The notes under the pieces are model-generated. The model was not told the DNA's origin. It saw only the letters and a list, made by a program, of their open reading frames with translations, and did not search any database. Shown here piece after piece: positions 1 through 7,345 of a stretch of DNA of 10,459 nt. Origin of the DNA: an uncultured Victivallales bacterium (GTDB taxonomy: Bacteria; Verrucomicrobiota; Lentisphaeria; Oligosphaerales; JAFGRS01); assembly GCA_903834675.1 (NCBI GenBank), contig CAILKC010000245.1, forward strand, positions 1 through 10,459. The letters run 5' to 3'. Numbering within the stretch: the first letter of the stretch is position 1; each line of letters opens with the position of its first letter. The translations under genes were made by a program, and so were the position numbers.

Positions 1-40
1 CCGGGGGCTTGGCTGACCCTGAACCCTGTTTTCCTCTCCG

Positions 41-101
41 CCAGTCTCCCAGTCCGTCTCCTCCAGTCGCCGTTTCCCCGTCTCGCCGTCTCGCCGTTTC
101 C
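41..101. repeat. Pyrimidine-rich degenerate 8-bp tandem repeat array
   Basis: Four adjoining octamers at 70-101 read CCGTTTCC, CCGTCTCG, CCGTCTCG, CCGTTTCC. The part from 41 to 69 carries degenerate versions built from CCAGTC and CCGTCTC. The whole stretch is almost free of A on the + strand. The 9-mer CCTGAACCC occurs on both sides, at 18-26 and 100-108, so the array sits between short direct repeats. No coding signal or RBS is visible in it. It is probably a simple-sequence intergenic array; a role as an unstructured leader or in slippage is speculation. Confidence 0.6.
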
Positions 102-145
102 TGAACCCCAGGACCTGAGGTGTCACCACCTACGGAACTGACCTG

Positions 146-177
146 CGCCCGAAGGCAAGGGGGGGCCTTGCCTGGCG
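146..177. other. Strong stem-loop upstream of the epimerase-like gene
   Basis: AGGCAAGG at 153-160 pairs perfectly with CCTTGCCT at 166-173 around a five-G loop. CGCC at 146-149 can pair with GGCG at 174-177 after a three-base bulge. No run of T follows on either strand, so it does not look like a standard rho-independent terminator. It could end a transcript entering from the left, or be a structured leader element. Its right arm overlaps the -35 element of the candidate promoter at 168-196. Confidence 0.45.
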
Positions 178-196
178 TCTTCGGAGCGGGTATGGT
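168..196 (+). promoter_or_regulatory. Candidate sigma70-like promoter for the epimerase-like gene
   Basis: TTGCCT at 168-173 (4 of 6 matches to TTGACA) is followed after exactly 17 bp by TATGGT at 191-196 (4 of 6 to TATAAT). Transcription would begin near 203 and leave a leader of about 70 nt. The match is modest and GC-rich DNA gives such pairs by chance. The good spacing and position before the only downstream gene make it the best candidate seen. Confidence 0.3.
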
Positions 197-217
197 GCGC
201 GGGTGACGCCCGGCTCC
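183..217. other. Second stem-loop in the leader region
   Basis: GGAGC at 183-187 pairs with GCTCC at 213-217, and GGG at 188-190 pairs with CCC at 209-211 after a one-base bulge (G212). An inner GCG/CGC pairing is also possible. It lies directly after the 146-177 hairpin and overlaps the -10 of the candidate promoter. It may be fortuitous, given the base composition. Confidence 0.3.
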
Positions 218-273
218 TCGTGCCAGCAGTCTCCCACATTCAGACGCGGACCGGGCGAGGAGAGCGACAGACC

Positions 274-1074
274 ATGAGAACCAAACTTGCCTTCATCGGC
301 CAGGACAGCCTGCCGGGCGTGGAAGCCGATGCCGCGTTCTGTGTGGCGCAGGGGTTCGAGGGCCTCGAGTACAACTATTGGGGCAACTTCGAACAACTCA
401 GCGAGGCTACCGTCCAGGCGATGGCGGAGATCCTGGCCCGGTATGAGGTCAAGTGCGTCATGTTCGGGCTCTGGGGCTGGAACCACCTCGCGCCCGAGCC
501 AGCCGAGCGGCAGAAAGCACACGCCATGCTGCGCCGCGCCATCGCCTTTGGCCGCATTCTCAAGGCCGAGGTGCTCACCGTCGGCGGCGGGGTGTTCAGC
601 GGCGTGCTCGAGGAAAACGTAGCGGAGTTCGTCAAGGTATTTCCGCCCCTGCTGGACGAGATGGAAGCCGCCGGCTTACGATCGGCGTTCTATGCCATGC
701 ATGGCAAGAGCTTCTTCGACCGCCTCGAGGCCTACGAACGGGTGTGGCAGACGCTGCCCCAGGTCGGCATCAAGTACGACCCGGCGAACTGGCGGCATCA
801 CGGTGACGACTACCTCGCCGTGGTGCGTCGTTACGGCAACAAAGTGGCTCATCTGCACATCAAGGAGCATCTCTACCACAACGGTGAACTGGCCAGCCAG
901 CCGTCGGCCGGCATGGGTGACATCGAGTGGGGCAAGGTGTTCGCCTTTCTCTACGAACACGGCTACAACGGCCCTCTCTCCGTCGAGCCACACGGCCAGA
1001 TCTGGTCTCAGGGCGAGATGCGTCGCAAGCTGTTGCTGCTCACCCAGCGCGCCATCAGCCCCCTGCTGATCTGA
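274..1074 (+). CDS. Sugar phosphate isomerase/epimerase-like TIM-barrel protein
   Basis: A 266-residue cytoplasmic protein of the xylose isomerase-like / AP endonuclease 2-like TIM-barrel superfamily, whose members isomerise or epimerise sugars and inositols with a divalent metal. Strand and ligand landmarks are GFEGLEY (27-33), TVGGG (102-106), YDPANW with D169 (168-173), HLHIKEH with H193 and H195 (193-199), and GYNGPLSVEPHG with E238 near the C-terminus. Length fits the family. The ATG at 274 is chosen because GAGGAGAG at 257-264 lies 9 nt ahead; an in-frame start at 220 would add 18 residues that do not look like the fold. At the strand where relatives have Glu-x-His, this protein has A141-M142-H143, so one usual metal ligand may be missing. 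It stands alone and converges on the hydrolase gene. Superfamily is secure; substrate is unknown. Confidence 0.88.
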   Translation: MRTKLAFIGQDSLPGVEADAAFCVAQGFEGLEYNYWGNFEQLSEATVQAMAEILARYEVKCVMFGLWGWNHLAPEPAERQKAHAMLRRAIAFGRILKAEVLTVGGGVFSGVLEENVAEFVKVFPPLLDEMEAAGLRSAFYAMHGKSFFDRLEAYERVWQTLPQVGIKYDPANWRHHGDDYLAVVRRYGNKVAHLHIKEHLYHNGELASQPSAGMGDIEWGKVFAFLYEHGYNGPLSVEPHGQIWSQGEMRRKLLLLTQRAISPLLI

Positions 1075-1107
1075 GGGCGCCGGGCCTGCCGAAGCGCGGC
1101 TTGCGTC

Positions 1108-4100
1108 TCAAGGCTCGGTCAGCCACACCTTGGCACCGGGCAGGGGCTGGCCGGCGGGGTCGGTCAGGCGCAGGCACCAGCCGGTCGGGCCACCTCCCTG
1201 GATGATCTTGAGCAAGATGAGGTTACGACCGGCATTCAGGGTTACCGGGAAGCGCTCGGCATCCACGCCCGCGCTGCGGCTGAGGTTGGCGCCACCGAGA
1301 AGCTGCCCGTTGAACCAGAGCTTGAAGCCGTCGTCGCTGCCCAGCCGAATCTCCGCCGCGCGGACCTCGCCGGGCTCGACGTAGGCCGCCACGTAGTAGG
1401 CGATGTTCTGGTCGAAGGGCACGGCCGGGACCTGCTCCTTGAGCATGGCGATCTCGGTGCTGACCCGGAGCGCGCTCCAGGGGTTCTCCAGCACCCGCTC
1501 GCCCGCCTTGCCGTCGAACCACTGCCCGGCTTCCGGGCTGCCGACTGCGGCGCGGAAGACGGCCCGGCGCGTGAGGCCCAGGGCCGGCCGCACGCTGGCC
1601 TCATTGATGAAATCCTGCGCATAGCCGGCGGTAGCCTCGCCGCCTCCGGGGCTCGGAAACGGGGCGCAGAGCAGCACCGTCGTGAGAAAACCCTCGGGGT
1701 TGAGCGGGTAGGGCCCTGCCGTGTCCAGCGCCTCGGCGGGCGGCGTCGCTGAGACCTGCGGTCGGGCGGCGCGCACCAGGCGCTGGGCTTTCAACTCGGC
1801 CTGGAAGGCGGCAAAGAAGGTCTGCGCCCGCGCCATCTCCTGCTGCCAGGTCGCCCGGTCGCCCAGGAAGTAGAGGCGGGTGCGGAAGGCGTCGAGGCGG
1901 TCCTCAAATGAGCTGACGCCCTGGCCGAGCGTCGCGCCGGAGAACACCTCCGTGACGTCGGCCGACCGACGCAGGGCAAAGGTCCGCGTGCCGGCGGTGC
2001 GGGTGTGGATGGCGAGGAAACTGCGGTTGGCGTAGATGATCTCGTCGGCGTCGCAGTAGAGGTGACACCCGGCGCGGCGGGCCAGGCTGCGCAGGAGGTC
2101 GGCCGGGGCCATGAGTGAGCCAATCCAGATGTCTGTAGACTCCGGGCCGGTGCGGCTGACGATGGCGGGTCGCCCGCCGTCCTCGAAGGTGGCCAGCACC
2201 GTGCCGTCGGTGCCGCCGGTCCAGCGCTGCCGCAGCGTGGTCGGGCCGGGAACCTGCTCGCGGACGCCGCCGCTGCCTTTGTCGAGCACCCACTCCGGGC
2301 GCTCGAAGCTGCCAAAAACGCGCTCCGGCGCGAAGCCGGAAAAGAGATCGTGGCCGGCGTCGTTCAAGCGCATATTCAGGTTGCGCGTCGAGCCGGTCTC
2401 GGCCTCGAGGCCGAAGCCGAGCAACTCGCGGCTGTGCTCCGGCGACATCTCCGGCGCGCGGTCGGGGTTGAAGAGCCCGGGGGCGAACATCCAGACGAGG
2501 GTGGCGCCGCGGCGGCGGAGACGCTCGTTGATCAGGCGGCGCTCGGCGTCGGTGAGACGGAAGCAGTTCAGCATGATGTAGAGCTTGTAGGAGCGGGCGC
2601 CGGGGGCGAGGACATCGGCCAGTTCATAGTGGTCCACGGGCGCGCCGAGCCGGCAGAGTTCCTGGACTTTGAAAGCATCGATCAGGGCGGTGGTCACGGG
2701 CCAAGGCGGCCCGGTAAAGAGACTGTCGAGATCGACGACGCTGGCGATGTCGGTGTCACTGGTGCGGTCGACGCCCATCGCCGCTTCGCCGCAGACTTGC
2801 AGGCGTTCGAAGAGATCGAGGACCGGCGGTTGATGATACCACTCCCGGCCCATCTGGAACCACCAGCCGGTGAAGCCTTCGCAGAGCTGGTGGGCGTACT
2901 CGCGTTGCAGGCAGGCCAGGGATTCCTGCACGTCCGGCGGGCGACCGTGGAGTGACGGGTTGTCCGGCGCTGGCTCGGCGAAGCTGGTACGGATATCCGA
3001 CTCGCTGATCCAGAGTTTGCCGTGCGCCCGCAGGCTGGCCGGCGGGAAGCGGATGCAGCCGTGCTCACCGGGACCGCGCCGGTTGTACTGCGGCGGCCCG
3101 GACCAGAAGTCGACATCCGGCGAGGCCAATAGATCCTTCAACGTCGCCTGGCCGCCTTCAAGCAGCCAGTGGTTCTGCAGGTAGCCATGGAACATGCCCA
3201 CGAGCTGCTGCCGATTGCAGGCCTGCTTGACCGCGCTGGCGAAGAGTAGCAGGCTGTCTTCCATGACCTTGTTGTGTACATAGTAGTAGTCGCGCACCTG
3301 GCGGTTGCGCTCAGGATCCCAGAACACCCCGGCGTCGGTGGTGCGGCGCCGCGCGGGCAGCGGCGGCAGGGCGGTGGCGAAGTCCGCACTCGGGTCCTGC
3401 CAGGCGGCGCGCAACGCGCGCACCTCACCGCCGTAGGTGGCGCGCAGGTGGGTGCGGAAGGCCCGCAGCATCGGCGGGGAGAAATCCACGGCGTATTTCT
3501 CGTGGTCGTAGTCCCCCCAGTAGTACCACTCTTCGGTGCCGCCACCGCAGATGAAGTAGCCGATGACATTCGGCGCGTAGGCCGCCTGGCGCACATGGGT
3601 GACGTACTCCGCCAGCGCTTCGACCGTCTTCTGCCGCCAGACCTCGGAGGCGAAGCTGGGGTAGCCGCGCTCCTCGGGACTGCGGTCAGTCATGGCGTAC
3701 CACTTGGTGAAGTGTCGTGGCGAACCATCGTTGAAGGCCATGGTTTCATCCGGATAGTCCCGGGCAAAGCGCGGCGGGTTGCAGACGTAGAGCCGCAGGA
3801 TGAGGCGGGCGTTGGGCACCTGATCGAGGAAGCGGTTGATCTGATCATCCAGCCGCCGGAAGGTCGCCAACTGCGCCCCCGGCCAACCCACGCCGCCGAC
3901 CATCTCGAAATGCACCGGAAAGTTGCGGTCCGCGATCTCCGCAATCTGCGGCAGGGTGGCGGCGCAGCGGGTGTAGAGCATGGGGCCGTAGGGCTTGCCA
4001 TCGATCACCAGCGTCGGCGTGCCGAGCACGGGCTTGACCTCGGCGATGCTCTGCGGCTGGGCGGTCGGCCGGGCGCTCAGCGTGGGCAGCGTCAGGCCGA

Positions 4101-5412
4101 CGCGGGGCGGGGTGCCAGCCAGGGGCTCGGGGTCCTGACCGTCAGGAATCCCGTCCTGGTCGGTGTCCGCCGCCTCGGGATTGGTGCCACGCTCCAGTTC
4201 GGCGAGGTCCGGCAGGCCGTCCTGGTCCGAGTCGACCGGCGGCGCGCCCCGGGCCTCGAAGGCGCCGAGGCGAGCGCCTCCTGCGACCTCGAGGCAGGCC
4301 CGCGTGTCGGCGGAACGGCCTGGCCCGGCAGCGTGCGGCACGAGGGTGAGATTGACCTCAAAATCCGCCTTCACCGCGACCGGCTTGTCCCACCCGAAAG
4401 GCTCGGCATAGATCCATTCGTGCTCATCTGGCCGCACCGAGTCCATCAGATACAGCCCGCCGCTGGCGGCGCGGGCGATGACGCCCAGCCCATACGGGGC
4501 CTCGCCGGGATAGCTCGCGTCGTGCCAGGTTGGGTCCGGGTACCAACGGTTCGCCTTCCCCGCCGTCAGCAGGGCCGTATCTGTCGCCTGGCTGTTGCTG
4601 AAAAGTCCGGGCGTTGAGCCGGTAGCGCGCAGCGACACGGGGAGCTTGAGCCCTTCGACCTGCGTCGGCGTCGCCACCCGGAAATGGTGATCGATATCCA
4701 TGAACTCGCGGTAGAAGCGGATTTCGGTGGTGAGTGTGTTGCCAGGGCCCAGGAGATCGGGAACGGTGACCCGGACAGCGGCAAAGACCGGTCCGACGGC
4801 GATCACTTCGCAGGCGACCGCGCCGAGCTTCTTCTGCAGGATCTGCGGGTTGCGCCCGACCCACCAGTGGATGCCGTCACCCAGGGTCTCGGTCCGCCGC
4901 TCCCCGTCCTTGAGCAAGAGCGAGGTGATGGCACCGCCCTGGGTCGGATCGAGCACGGCCACGTAGCGCTCGGTCTCAACCCGGAAGCTGCCCTCGATCC
5001 GGGCCGCGGCCGACAGCGGCGACGGCGCGGTGCAGGCGTAGAGGTGGAAGCGCCGTTCCTGGCCGGGCGGGTCGGCAATCCCCGGGTCGAGCCAGACGCG
5101 GGAGCCGACTCGCTGCGCGGGCACCTCCAGACCGCTGCGGAGGTCCCAGGCGCGTACCGCCGCCGCGGCGAGGGGGGCCTGATCCGGCCAGGCCAGGACC
5201 ACCGGTCGGCGCGTCGTGGCCGCCTCGGGACCGCTCCCCAGGCGCACCAGGGCCCGGTGCGTGCCGTCCGCGCCGCACCAGGGTGGCGCGGCGGGCAGGT
5301 CGGCGGCCACGGCCCCGAGCGTGGTCAGCAGCGCCGCGATCAGGGCCCCGAGGGTGTGGACACTCGCCCCGGCGCTCTCCGACGCCCGGTTAAGCGGCGC
5401 ACGTGAATCCAT
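1108..5412 (-). CDS. Large secreted multi-domain glycoside hydrolase-like protein (beta-galactosidase/GH42-like core)
   Basis: A 1434-residue exported protein. A signal peptide is visible: basic start, hydrophobic LGALIAALLTTLGAVAA at 21-37, cleavage near AVAA/D. Residues 45-385 form a beta-rich domain resembling the N-terminal sandwich domains of rhamnogalacturonan-lyase or YetA-like proteins. Two calcium-binding thrombospondin type-3-like motifs follow (DSDQDG at 394-399, DTDQDG at 416-421). A TIM-barrel core like GH42 and related clan GH-A enzymes spans about 465-870. Within it E627 or E628 (GGGTEEW) is the likely acid/base and E804 (WISESD) the likely nucleophile. A GH42 trimerisation-like alpha/beta domain (about 905-1115) precedes a C-terminal beta domain. 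The last 110 residues form a PA14-like or carbohydrate-binding sandwich (SDDGFKLWFNG, 1359-1369). The ATG at 5412 has GGAGG 6 nt upstream. Probable role is degradation of an external glycan. Exact activity is unknown; domain borders are estimates. Confidence 0.85.
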   Translation of the reverse strand: MDSRAPLNRASESAGASVHTLGALIAALLTTLGAVAADLPAAPPWCGADGTHRALVRLGSGPEAATTRRPVVLAWPDQAPLAAAAVRAWDLRSGLEVPAQRVGSRVWLDPGIADPPGQERRFHLYACTAPSPLSAAARIEGSFRVETERYVAVLDPTQGGAITSLLLKDGERRTETLGDGIHWWVGRNPQILQKKLGAVACEVIAVGPVFAAVRVTVPDLLGPGNTLTTEIRFYREFMDIDHHFRVATPTQVEGLKLPVSLRATGSTPGLFSNSQATDTALLTAGKANRWYPDPTWHDASYPGEAPYGLGVIARAASGGLYLMDSVRPDEHEWIYAEPFGWDKPVAVKADFEVNLTLVPHAAGPGRSADTRACLEVAGGARLGAFEARGAPPVDSDQDGLPDLAELERGTNPEAADTDQDGIPDGQDPEPLAGTPPRVGLTLPTLSARPTAQPQSIAEVKPVLGTPTLVIDGKPYGPMLYTRCAATLPQIAEIADRNFPVHFEMVGGVGWPGAQLATFRRLDDQINRFLDQVPNARLILRLYVCNPPRFARDYPDETMAFNDGSPRHFTKWYAMTDRSPEERGYPSFASEVWRQKTVEALAEYVTHVRQAAYAPNVIGYFICGGGTEEWYYWGDYDHEKYAVDFSPPMLRAFRTHLRATYGGEVRALRAAWQDPSADFATALPPLPARRRTTDAGVFWDPERNRQVRDYYYVHNKVMEDSLLLFASAVKQACNRQQLVGMFHGYLQNHWLLEGGQATLKDLLASPDVDFWSGPPQYNRRGPGEHGCIRFPPASLRAHGKLWISESDIRTSFAEPAPDNPSLHGRPPDVQESLACLQREYAHQLCEGFTGWWFQMGREWYHQPPVLDLFERLQVCGEAAMGVDRTSDTDIASVVDLDSLFTGPPWPVTTALIDAFKVQELCRLGAPVDHYELADVLAPGARSYKLYIMLNCFRLTDAERRLINERLRRRGATLVWMFAPGLFNPDRAPEMSPEHSRELLGFGLEAETGSTRNLNMRLNDAGHDLFSGFAPERVFGSFERPEWVLDKGSGGVREQVPGPTTLRQRWTGGTDGTVLATFEDGGRPAIVSRTGPESTDIWIGSLMAPADLLRSLARRAGCHLYCDADEIIYANRSFLAIHTRTAGTRTFALRRSADVTEVFSGATLGQGVSSFEDRLDAFRTRLYFLGDRATWQQEMARAQTFFAAFQAELKAQRLVRAARPQVSATPPAEALDTAGPYPLNPEGFLTTVLLCAPFPSPGGGEATAGYAQDFINEASVRPALGLTRRAVFRAAVGSPEAGQWFDGKAGERVLENPWSALRVSTEIAMLKEQVPAVPFDQNIAYYVAAYVEPGEVRAAEIRLGSDDGFKLWFNGQLLGGANLSRSAGVDAERFPVTLNAGRNLILLKIIQGGGPTGWCLRLTDPAGQPLPGAKVWLTEP

Positions 5413-5418
5413 CTACTA

Positions 5419-5423
5419 CCTCC
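5419..5423 (-). promoter_or_regulatory. Ribosome binding site of the large hydrolase gene
   Basis: On the minus strand GGAGG is followed by six bases and then the ATG at 5412. This near-perfect Shine-Dalgarno core fixes the start of the hydrolase and agrees with the signal peptide that begins there. Confidence 0.75.
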
Positions 5424-5432
5424 AGAAACTAT

Positions 5433-5451
5433 TGCACTCAAATTGTTTGCA
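5433..5451. promoter_or_regulatory. Palindromic operator candidate before the hydrolase gene
   Basis: The 19-bp sequence TGCA-CT-CAA-A-TTG-TT-TGCA is centred on A5442. Seven of nine positions in each arm are symmetric (TGCA, two free bases, CAA, mirrored as TTG, two free bases, TGCA). It is AT-rich in a GC-rich region and lies 20 bp upstream of the hydrolase start codon, just outside its RBS. On the minus strand an extended -10-like TGC-AATAGT (5428-5436) overlaps its edge, which is where a repressor would block transcription. The form resembles dyad sites bound by LacI- or GntR-type regulators, but the regulator is not in this window. Confidence 0.45.
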
Positions 5452-5571
5452 GTTCATGATGGCACGGCCTGGTGCGACGTACGGTACTGTCGGGTCGGGA
5501 TGGGTTCAACCCTGCGTCGTCCGAGTCCAGGGCGGTTTCTTGGAACCTTCTTGTATTGCGCTCAGCCAACG

Positions 5572-5600
5572 TTGCGAATTCATCGCCGCGCCCTTATACT
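5572..5600 (+). promoter_or_regulatory. Sigma70-like promoter for the tandem membrane-protein genes
   Basis: TTGCGA at 5572-5577 (4 of 6 matches to TTGACA) is separated by 17 bp from TATACT at 5595-5600 (5 of 6 to TATAAT). Transcription would start near 5607, giving a leader of about 139 nt before the ATG at 5746. The leader contains a small hairpin, TCTCT at 5680-5684 with AGAGA at 5690-5694. Good spacing and a strong -10 make this the best promoter in the window. The rest of the 5413-5745 gap shows no gene. Confidence 0.55.
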
Positions 5601-5745
5601 TCACCGATGTGGTTACGCCGCAGCGGTAGGTGCGGTCTTTGCCCGGTGTGCTTCAATACGTTGGGGCGTGTGGCCGGGGTCTCTGTGGTAGAGAGAACGC
5701 GCTAGGCGAAACTGAGTGGCTGGAGTTGAGAACAGGGGGTTGACC

Positions 5746-6537
5746 ATGGCAGATGAACAGCCCAAGGTAACGGACGAGGCGGCTTTGGCCGGCCGGATCG
5801 AAGGGATCGAGACCCGGATACGAAACTTCGAGGTGTTCTCGCGGCGGGCCAAGATAGCGCAGCGCATCGGGATGCTGCTGATCCTGGGGTTGCTGCTGCT
5901 GTTTGTCTACCGCATCTACGCCCACTTCCATGGCTACGCCGTGGCCATGCGTGACTCGGTCAAGCGGGAGGCGCTCTTGAAGGAGTTCCTGGCCCAGGCA
6001 AAGCCGGATCAGGTGTTGCGTACCGAGGCCCAGGCGTTGGTGCAGGATATTCAGAATAAGGTGCTCCCCAAGTTGTTCGAGGACGTGGTGGCCGAGTTCA
6101 ACAAGTCCAAACCCGAACTTGAACAGATGGCCACCGAGATGGGCTCGCGCCTCACCGACTTTGTCAAGACCACCGTGGCCGACCGACTCCGGGAGGCCAT
6201 GCTGCAGAGCTACAACGAGATGGAGGCGGAGATTCGCAAGAGTTTCGGCGATATGCCCGAGGCGCAGTTCAAGAAGGACTTCGACGCCTCCCGCGACATC
6301 TTCATCCAGCACTTCATGGTGGCCTTGGACGAGCGCCTCGGGAAGGTGCAGACGGGGTTGGAGGGGCTCAAGGAGACGGTCAGGACGCACTACGGTAAAG
6401 ACTTCGCCGCGAATCTGTCGGGCGAAGAGCGGGCGCGGCACGCTGAGATGGTGTTCATCGAATCGTTGATCGATCTGATCGTCTACGAACTGAAACCGGA
6501 ACTGGGCGACGAGCCATTCCGCCAGGCTGCCAAGTAG
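5746..6537 (+). CDS. Membrane-anchored helical protein, first of a tandem pair; function unknown
   Basis: A 263-residue protein I do not recognise. Residues 1-40 are a charged cytoplasmic tail with a short heptad-like helix (LAGRIEGIETRI, 14-25). One membrane segment follows (IGMLLILGLLLLFVYRIY, 41-58), preceded by basic residues RRAKIAQR, so the positive-inside rule places the N-terminus in the cytoplasm. The remaining 200 residues are almost entirely amphipathic helix with many Glu, Lys and Arg, no Cys, and long coiled-coil-like stretches (about 90-165 and 180-215). No enzyme motif is visible. The ATG at 5746 is chosen because AGGGGG lies about 6 nt ahead; an upstream in-frame GTG at 5716 has no better site. 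It is followed after 16 nt by a gene of the same length and layout, with which it surely forms an operon. A scaffold, tether or cell-envelope role is only a guess. Confidence 0.85.
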   Translation: MADEQPKVTDEAALAGRIEGIETRIRNFEVFSRRAKIAQRIGMLLILGLLLLFVYRIYAHFHGYAVAMRDSVKREALLKEFLAQAKPDQVLRTEAQALVQDIQNKVLPKLFEDVVAEFNKSKPELEQMATEMGSRLTDFVKTTVADRLREAMLQSYNEMEAEIRKSFGDMPEAQFKKDFDASRDIFIQHFMVALDERLGKVQTGLEGLKETVRTHYGKDFAANLSGEERARHAEMVFIESLIDLIVYELKPELGDEPFRQAAK

Positions 6538-6553
6538 AAGGGGGGCTGAAGCT

Positions 6554-7345
6554 ATGAACGACCTACTCGTCACCCGTATCGCATCCCTCGAAGCCTGGTC
6601 CGAGAAGCAGGAGCGCCGCGCCCGGCGGGGTTTCTTCTGGTCGGCGCTGGTCTATGGGTTGCTGGTGGTCCTGGTGACCGCCTACACGCTGATCATCCTG
6701 CCCATTCTGAAGGAGTTGACCACGCCCAAAGCTCTGGGCGAACAGGCCTATGGCTGGCTGCAGACTGAGGTGCCAGCCCAGCGTCGCGCTCTGGTTGGCT
6801 ACTGCATGGACAACTCGCCGGTGTGGTCGCAGGCTGGGGTTGAGTTGGTCAAGAGTGCCGTTCCGGCCCTCGAGGGCCACATCAAGGCGGTGCTCGATAC
6901 CTACTCGGCCAAGCTCGCCGATGGCCTCAAGAGCGAACTGGGCCCGGCCCTCACCAAGGCCGTCGTCGCGCGGACGCCGGAACTCAAGGCCAAGTACGAG
7001 GAACTCAAGAAGACCAACAAGGGCCAGGAAGTCCCCGCCACTCTGGCGGCACTGCTTGGTCAGGAGATGGATAGGTATCTCACCAACGACTTCGTGGTCG
7101 CTACCGAGAAGCTACAGAACCAGCTCCAGGATCTGGCGACTCGGCCGGAATCGCAGCTTACCCGCCGCGAGGAGGCCCAGCGCCGGGCCCTGAGTGCCTG
7201 GACGGTGTTGTCCGAGGAGGGCGACATGGGCCAGGGCGTTCTCGATGAATTGATGGGTAAGGCAAACCAGCTCTTCGTCAAGTACTTCTCGAAAGAGGCG
7301 CCGGCGGCGGCTGCCGAGAAGACCGCGCCCACGGAAACCAAGTAA
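6554..7345 (+). CDS. Membrane-anchored helical protein, second of the tandem pair; probable diverged paralogue
   Basis: Also 263 residues and of unknown function. The short cytoplasmic tail (1-26) begins LLVTRIASLEAW, matching LAGRIEGIETR of its neighbour. It carries the basic cluster RRARR before one membrane segment (about 27-50, FFWSALVYGLLVVLVTAYTL). A long helical domain follows, predicted outside the cytoplasm, ending in an Ala/Lys/Thr-rich flexible tail (248-263). K100-S101 with P104-x-L106-E107 corresponds to K120-S121 with P123-x-L125-E126 in the first protein. A single Cys (C84) is present. The ATG at 6554 follows AAGGGGGG by 8 nt. Equal length, shared layout and weak motif matches suggest duplication followed by strong divergence; hetero-oligomer formation would be a natural consequence but is inference. 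No catalytic motif is seen. Confidence 0.85.
   Translation: MNDLLVTRIASLEAWSEKQERRARRGFFWSALVYGLLVVLVTAYTLIILPILKELTTPKALGEQAYGWLQTEVPAQRRALVGYCMDNSPVWSQAGVELVKSAVPALEGHIKAVLDTYSAKLADGLKSELGPALTKAVVARTPELKAKYEELKKTNKGQEVPATLAALLGQEMDRYLTNDFVVATEKLQNQLQDLATRPESQLTRREEAQRRALSAWTVLSEEGDMGQGVLDELMGKANQLFVKYFSKEAPAAAAEKTAPTETK

Noticed and set aside
18..108. Insertion element bounded by CCTGAACCC target-site-like repeats
   Set aside because: Only 73 bp lie between the 9-mers, with no terminal inverted repeats or transposase; the match may be chance in biased sequence.
1075..1107. Intrinsic terminator between the epimerase-like gene and the hydrolase
   Set aside because: Only a four-pair stem (GCCG at 1088-1091 with CGGC at 1097-1100) and no T-run on either strand.
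3274..4617. Long plus-strand open frame of 447 codons opposite the hydrolase
   Set aside because: It is antisense to a gene with a clear signal peptide, RBS and recognisable domains. The composition (Gly, Ala, Arg, Val rich, no motifs) is that of a GC-rich shadow frame.
5516..5554. Additional hydrolase promoters in the divergent region, such as TTGAAC with TACCGT on the minus strand
   Set aside because: The -10 matches only three of six bases; the extended -10-like element next to the palindrome is at least as good and neither is convincing by itself.
5653..6573. Minus-strand open frame of 306 codons opposite the first membrane protein
   Set aside because: The plus-strand gene has an RBS, a proper membrane segment and a same-length paralogue next to it. 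The antisense product is a low-complexity His/Leu/Val/Glu-rich chain with no start signal.
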